A DNA stretch of 64,000 nt from Rotaria socialis (lineage: Eukaryota; Rotifera; Eurotatoria; Philodinida; Philodinidae), in the NCBI GenBank assembly GCA_905331475.1, contig CAJNYU010000497.1, positions 317,440 to 381,439 of the forward strand, given 5' to 3'. Each line of letters starts with the position of its first letter. The stretch's first letter is position 1. A model generated the notes under the pieces. That model was not told the origin of the DNA. It did not search any database and worked only from the letters and a program-made list of their open reading frames with translations. Made by a program: the position numbers and the translations under genes. Shown here piece by piece: positions 59,608 through 64,000 of this stretch.

Positions 59608-62600
59608 GTGTTAAGAGATATTTCTTTTTCATCATTTTACTTAATCTTCTGGATATTGAAAAAGGAAATAGTTGGTTTATATAATTACTATAATAAGAAA
59701 TTACTAATATGAAATTTGTAATCGTATATGTAAAACATCTATTGCAATCATTGCCACGACTGACGAGCTTCGCTAGGATACCTATCTGCCTAGTGCGTTG
59801 TGATCCATGATTTTCAATGTGCAAAGGAGAATTTATCGATTTTCCCAAATTTTTTTCAAAACAGCTTATAAATTATGTTGTACAAAAACGAACATTTCTT
59901 TAATAGTTTTACTTGTTGCTATCGATTGCTAGATCAAGTAATGGAGCAAGGGTTGAATGATAAATAGTACTGATTTGACAATACTCATCAAATGTGTGAT
60001 CACATTTAAATTTTCGATTTCTAATAAATACTTGATTATCAACAGTTATTGATGGTATATGAAGATATATTGTTTGTGGATTAACAATACTTATGATATC
60101 AACTTCTTTAAGCATACTCTGTTCGAATCGTGTTAATGGTCGTTTTCTTAAACATATTTTTATATTTTTATTTATGTTTGCTCGTTTTTTAGATTTTATA
60201 ATGGTATCTGTTGAATTTTGCATAAATTTGTCTCGTTCAGCATTGACTAACTCAGCGAAAGCCCATTCATTAACGATAGTACATGTGTTCGGATCATCAA
60301 TCATATCAATTTCATCAGCTAAGATAGGATATTGCCTACCACGAACGCAATGACTTGTTGATGCATCTAATAAATGGATATTTTGAAATTTATTCTGTTC
60401 AACTTTTCTTATTGGATTTTGTTGCTGTGATTGCCAATTAAGTATTGATTCAAATGCTTGTTTATCATCAATATTTTCTGACGACATCAGAGAATAAATT
60501 CGATCAGTAAATGATTCCGTTGTTTGATGAAATTGACCAGATGAATAATGACGATCATCAATCGACGGTAGTAATCTATTCGCAACATGAGAAGAATGGA
60601 GACGAGGTCCAATGGTGCCACATTCGAATTTTTCTATTTGTGTTACTGGAAGACGAATAATTGGACGACGAGAAAAATAATTTGAATATTTTTTCAAATA
60701 ATGTGTACCACATGATTGCTCAATATTTGGTACTATGAAGAAAAAACGTCACTGGGATTTCGAGAAAAATACAAATGAAAGTTACATCTTGAAGAATCTA
60801 CAGTAGAAGCTTGATGATCACCACGTGCTTGTAAATTGAACGGCGCAAGTTGAGAACTATCGATAGTCTTACTTTTATTTGGTCGTTTTTGTTTTTTTTT
60901 CTGATCTCGCTGATCTGTACGAAGAATTTGATTATGATTTTCATGACTTTTTATCCGTGTATCAGATCCTTGCTCACTATCATACACTAAATTTGAATTT
61001 GACACTAAACTATTATTCATAAACTTTTTCTTCAATGATTTTAAATTTCGTTCTTCTGGTTTCGAAGATATCAATGATTGATTGTGTGATGATCGTAATG
61101 TTCTCTGTCGTAATATGTTACGTTTAGAAGAAGGTTGTACAGCTGACATGAATTTATCTTTGAAGTTCTTGCTGTTAATTGATTTTTTCCTTGATATGAT
61201 TTCTTCTTGATCACCTAAGGCTGAATGTGTACTTCGTATGCGATCATTAGTTGCTATATTACTTGAAGATGTACTAACATCTGTTATCGATAATGCTGCA
61301 TTGGGTTTTATAATTTGGGTAGCAGTAGAATTGCTTTTGATTGAAGATCGTTTTAGTAAAAGTTTTGGCATTGACAATGAAGAAATACTACCATAAATTC
61401 ATAGATTATATGAGAAGTATATTGATATTTAAACAAAGATATGCGCTTACCTGCTTCGATGAACAAGATTGGATGGTAAGATTCTTTTCAGGTTTGCAAT
61501 TTCTTCAGGTACCAAATTCATTGTCTTGCCAAATGTCAATCTATCGTCTTTAATTTCTGATGAAGACATCCAAGGTTGAGCAACTTGTTGTTTCATGTTA
61601 ATATTAGTAAACGATGATAGTAATACAGCATCAGTCGTCGAAGGTATTGGTTGCTGCTGTATTTTTATTACAGAAGATCGATCCATTCGTTGCACATCTG
61701 AAGTAAAACTTTTTGCCGAATTTCGCTCTTCAGTATTAGTGGATTTTCGATCATTTAATCGATCTTGGTTAGCATCATGAAGTTTACTAAGCGATGACGG
61801 AGGAATCTAGAAAAGAAAATGTCATTCTGCGTATCGATAAATATCCTATTTTAAGTACTTCATAGATTAGATTCTTGGTTTCACTATCAAAATTAACTGA
61901 TACTGGTATATTGAACACTGGCAATGCTAAATATAATATCTAATATCGAGCGTAATCGATTCACTTTTCTTACATTGTTTATCAAAGTTTCGATTCTCGA
62001 ATGGTTTTATTTTTTCTGATTGACGATCGTTTTCTCGATGACTGAAAACAAAGGAATAGTAATGATGATTAAACTTTATTCGACAAACCTCGATTCAATG
62101 TCAAATTCTGATTTTAAACTTGGATTTTCTTGTAGTTTATAATTTTTAAGAGTTGAACTCTTTGGAAAATGATGAAAAGCATCCATGTCTACACTCTATA
62201 CGTTAAATAAATAAGTTATCATTTACCTTTGATGCAGCAATGTTTTCAAGAGTTCTGTTAATAATAATTTGATTTGAAGAAGAAAGTTCTTTTCGCTTTT
62301 CCAAATCGACTGTGTTAGGCAATGATGCATTGAGAAACTCTGTATTTCTGTTTGTAGTTAGTTGAATCTCATGTTTCAATAGTTGTTTCACTTTAGTGAG
62401 CGTGCTATCATCTAAATTAGTTAATAGTTGAAAATAGTACGAGTCCAAAATGATTGTTGCCATAAAACGATTATTTTATTGTATTGATCGAGTACACTCT
62501 CGACCATAGGCATGTAGTCTTCTACTTTTTACTTACTTTGAATATTTTCTATGTCGACTTTAGGTAAAGAATGAGTTCGATCCATTTGTATGAACTGTAT

Positions 62601-64000
62601 CATTGGTTGCTGATTGTTTACTGTTTCGTTGAGTAAATTTTCTTTATTTTTGATTGATGATGGTAATAATTGAATAGTATCATCAGATAAGTTTAATTCT
62701 TGTGAGAACTCCTTGTAGAGCAAGGTTGGATCTAAGAAATCAGCATTGAGGACAAAATCTGAAATAATTTCTAGCCAGAAGAACAATCCCGTTTACCAGG
62801 ATTATTGTGGGGAAAATCTTTTTTATGATTTGATGCATCATCCTGATTGCTTTTCGGTATATTATCGTTCACATGATTATGTTCATCGTTATGAACATCA
62901 TACTCAGTTGTTAATTTCATCAAAGATGATTTTGTTTCTGTTCATTAAAAAACAATTGATGAAATTTACTTAAAACCAATCAATACTTTTACCGGATGAT
63001 TCTCCTATAAGATGTGGACTGCCAGTACGCATAATCATGGATTCATTTTCTTTGAGTGCATTACTCATACTAAAATAAATATAATAAATTGTCTCCTGTT
63101 TGAATATCAAATGCTGTCAAATTTACGCTCTCGAAATTGAGGTTGACTCTATTGAGGCGATTAATGATGTAGACATCTTTGCGTATTGTACATCGTTAAT
63201 TCTCTAAATAGTTAATTATCATTGATAGGTTTGTTGATTCAACAGATATTTACTGTGTTGTTTGATGGAAACATTATTGATTTTATTGACTGTTGAGTAA
63301 TATTAGGATTCAATGATAGACTCGTAGGTGTATGTAATTGATCAGTAATTCTATTATCTATTTTATCATCTACTAAGCCTATATCGTTATTATTTCGAAT
63401 TGAGGTTTTCCCTAGAGTATCTTGATCATGCAAGTCGATGTTCGAGTGCTTTTCTTCATTTGATGTATGAGTATCATCGGATATTGTTTTTTTCAATGAA
63501 TGCGTCCCATCGGGATCATTCAAGTGAGCCAGAACACACTCATGTTGTTGTATTCCATCGGAAATAGCAAAGTACTTTGTTGTAACTGGTAGCTGAACTT
63601 TACTAATTTCATTCTGTTGCTTGTAGGCTTCTGACATAATTAAAGTTGCATTTTGATTGAGTGTGGGTACATCGATATCTGAAGTTTTAGAGTTTTTTTC
63701 AATATATATATTTGATTCATTTTTTCGTATTACATTCTGAAAACCATAGAAGAATTTCACTGAAACCGGACATGCAAATCTTGAATCAGTCACTTACTTT
63801 ATGAGTATCATCATTAGAAGAAAATGATATAACATCTTTGTCTTCTAATACCGATTTCGGAGATGCATTTTTTATAGTTTCATTATCGACTAGTTTTTGT
63901 AATGATTGAACATTTTCATTACTTTTCGATGTACTTTTAGTGTCTAGTATTTGAACTTGATCTAATTGCTCTAATACTTCAATATTGGAAGACAAAGATG
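58660..64000 (-). CDS. Kinesin-13-related protein with degenerate motor (5' end beyond window)
   Basis: Sixteen exons visible: 64000-63798 (partial), 63736-63254, 63203-63127, 63069-62993, 62937-62797, 62758-62537, 62411-62227, 62195-62089, 62041-61974, 61926-61859, 61806-61451, 61387-60786, 60732-59913, 59519-59505 (15 nt), 59456-58951, 58895-58660. Every phase matches, giving at least 1387 aa. About 1000 aa of Ser/Asn/Lys-rich disordered sequence precede the motor. The motor opens like kinesin-13 (KICLRKRPLTRFEQSM; KFKCDHTFDEY) and ends like it (NICYVGTLNPG, TIDFARNLRFCL). The P-loop, normally GQTGSGKT, reads GGKYSGKN; switch I (NxxSSRSH) is absent; switch II (DLAGNE) reads VLASSQ. ATPase activity is therefore unlikely. 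A cytoskeletal scaffold role is inferred. Could be an early pseudogene, but all frames and splice sites are intact. Confidence 0.8.
59505..59519 (-). other. 15-nt microexon of the kinesin-like gene
   Basis: GGATTATGATAACAG lies between a CTACAG acceptor and a GTTTTT donor. It enters and leaves in phase 2, linking the 59913 donor to the acceptor before the P-loop exon. Confidence 0.65.
59578..59608. repeat. CT microsatellite in intron
   Basis: (CT)n run of about 30 bp with one interruption, inside the kinesin-like intron 59520-59912. Confidence 0.85.

Noticed and set aside
62203..62463. ATG at 62463 as the start of the kinesin-like gene
   Set aside because: An acceptor at 62412-62413 (aactaatttag) joins in phase 1 to the donor at 62537, and further upstream exons keep phase to the window edge, so the gene continues upstream and this ATG is intronic.
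1..64000. tRNA, rRNA or CRISPR-type arrays
   Set aside because: No cloverleaf with conserved A and B boxes, no rRNA core segments and no regularly spaced repeats were seen; microsatellites are the only regular arrays.

Overview
The window is AT-rich nuclear DNA from an animal. Genes are split by many short GT-AG introns, mostly about 45-75 bp. Proteins carry runs of Asn, Gln, Ser and Thr, and single-base N gaps show it is assembled genomic sequence. The gene set (POU6 homeobox, synaptotagmin, KCTD7-like, macroglobulin complement-related, ANKRD13, ATP synthase subunit g, EGF plus trypsin protease) is metazoan. Compactness, base composition and splice acceptors placed directly before start codons fit a rotifer, possibly a bdelloid. 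That assignment is inference, not proof.

Layout. 1-3786: no gene, one decayed mobile-element-like block. 3787-10061 (-): synaptotagmin-like gene with two alternative first exons. 11272-15082 (+): type II transmembrane serine protease. 15083-19004: empty upstream DNA with microsatellites. 19005-20616 (+): POU6-class homeobox gene, nine coding exons. 21622-22278 (+): TMEM69-like gene. 22430-28938 (-): four genes in tandem, namely an ETX/MTX2-like protein, an unrecognised 185-aa protein, a KCTD7-like BTB protein and ATP synthase subunit g. 29255-29452: two small inverted-repeat elements, one a clear hAT-type MITE with target duplication. 29752-31026 (+): phytanoyl-CoA dioxygenase family gene. 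31126-33185 (-): type I membrane protein. 33685-36974 (-): unrecognised single-pass membrane protein. 36975-42408: gene-poor, with a 580-bp-arm inverted repeat around a single N. 42409-45712 (-): small-heat-shock-like protein with two alpha-crystallin domains. 46125-46724 (-): MEA1-like. 47315-50263 (-): ANKRD13, 15 exons. 50622-57268 (-): macroglobulin complement-related protein. 57917-58251: CCGCGG-rich repeat around a second N. 58660-64000 (-): large kinesin-13-related gene with a degenerate motor, running off the right edge.

There is no operon logic. The genes are independent housekeeping, neuronal and immune or secretory functions. Exon models were built by hand and tested by requiring splice phases to match across every junction; all listed models close in frame. 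The most unusual items are the kinesin whose nucleotide-binding motifs are eroded, the thioester-less macroglobulin with an LDLa module, the paired synaptotagmin first exons, the two-domain sHSP, the ETX/MTX2-like gene and the long inverted repeat.
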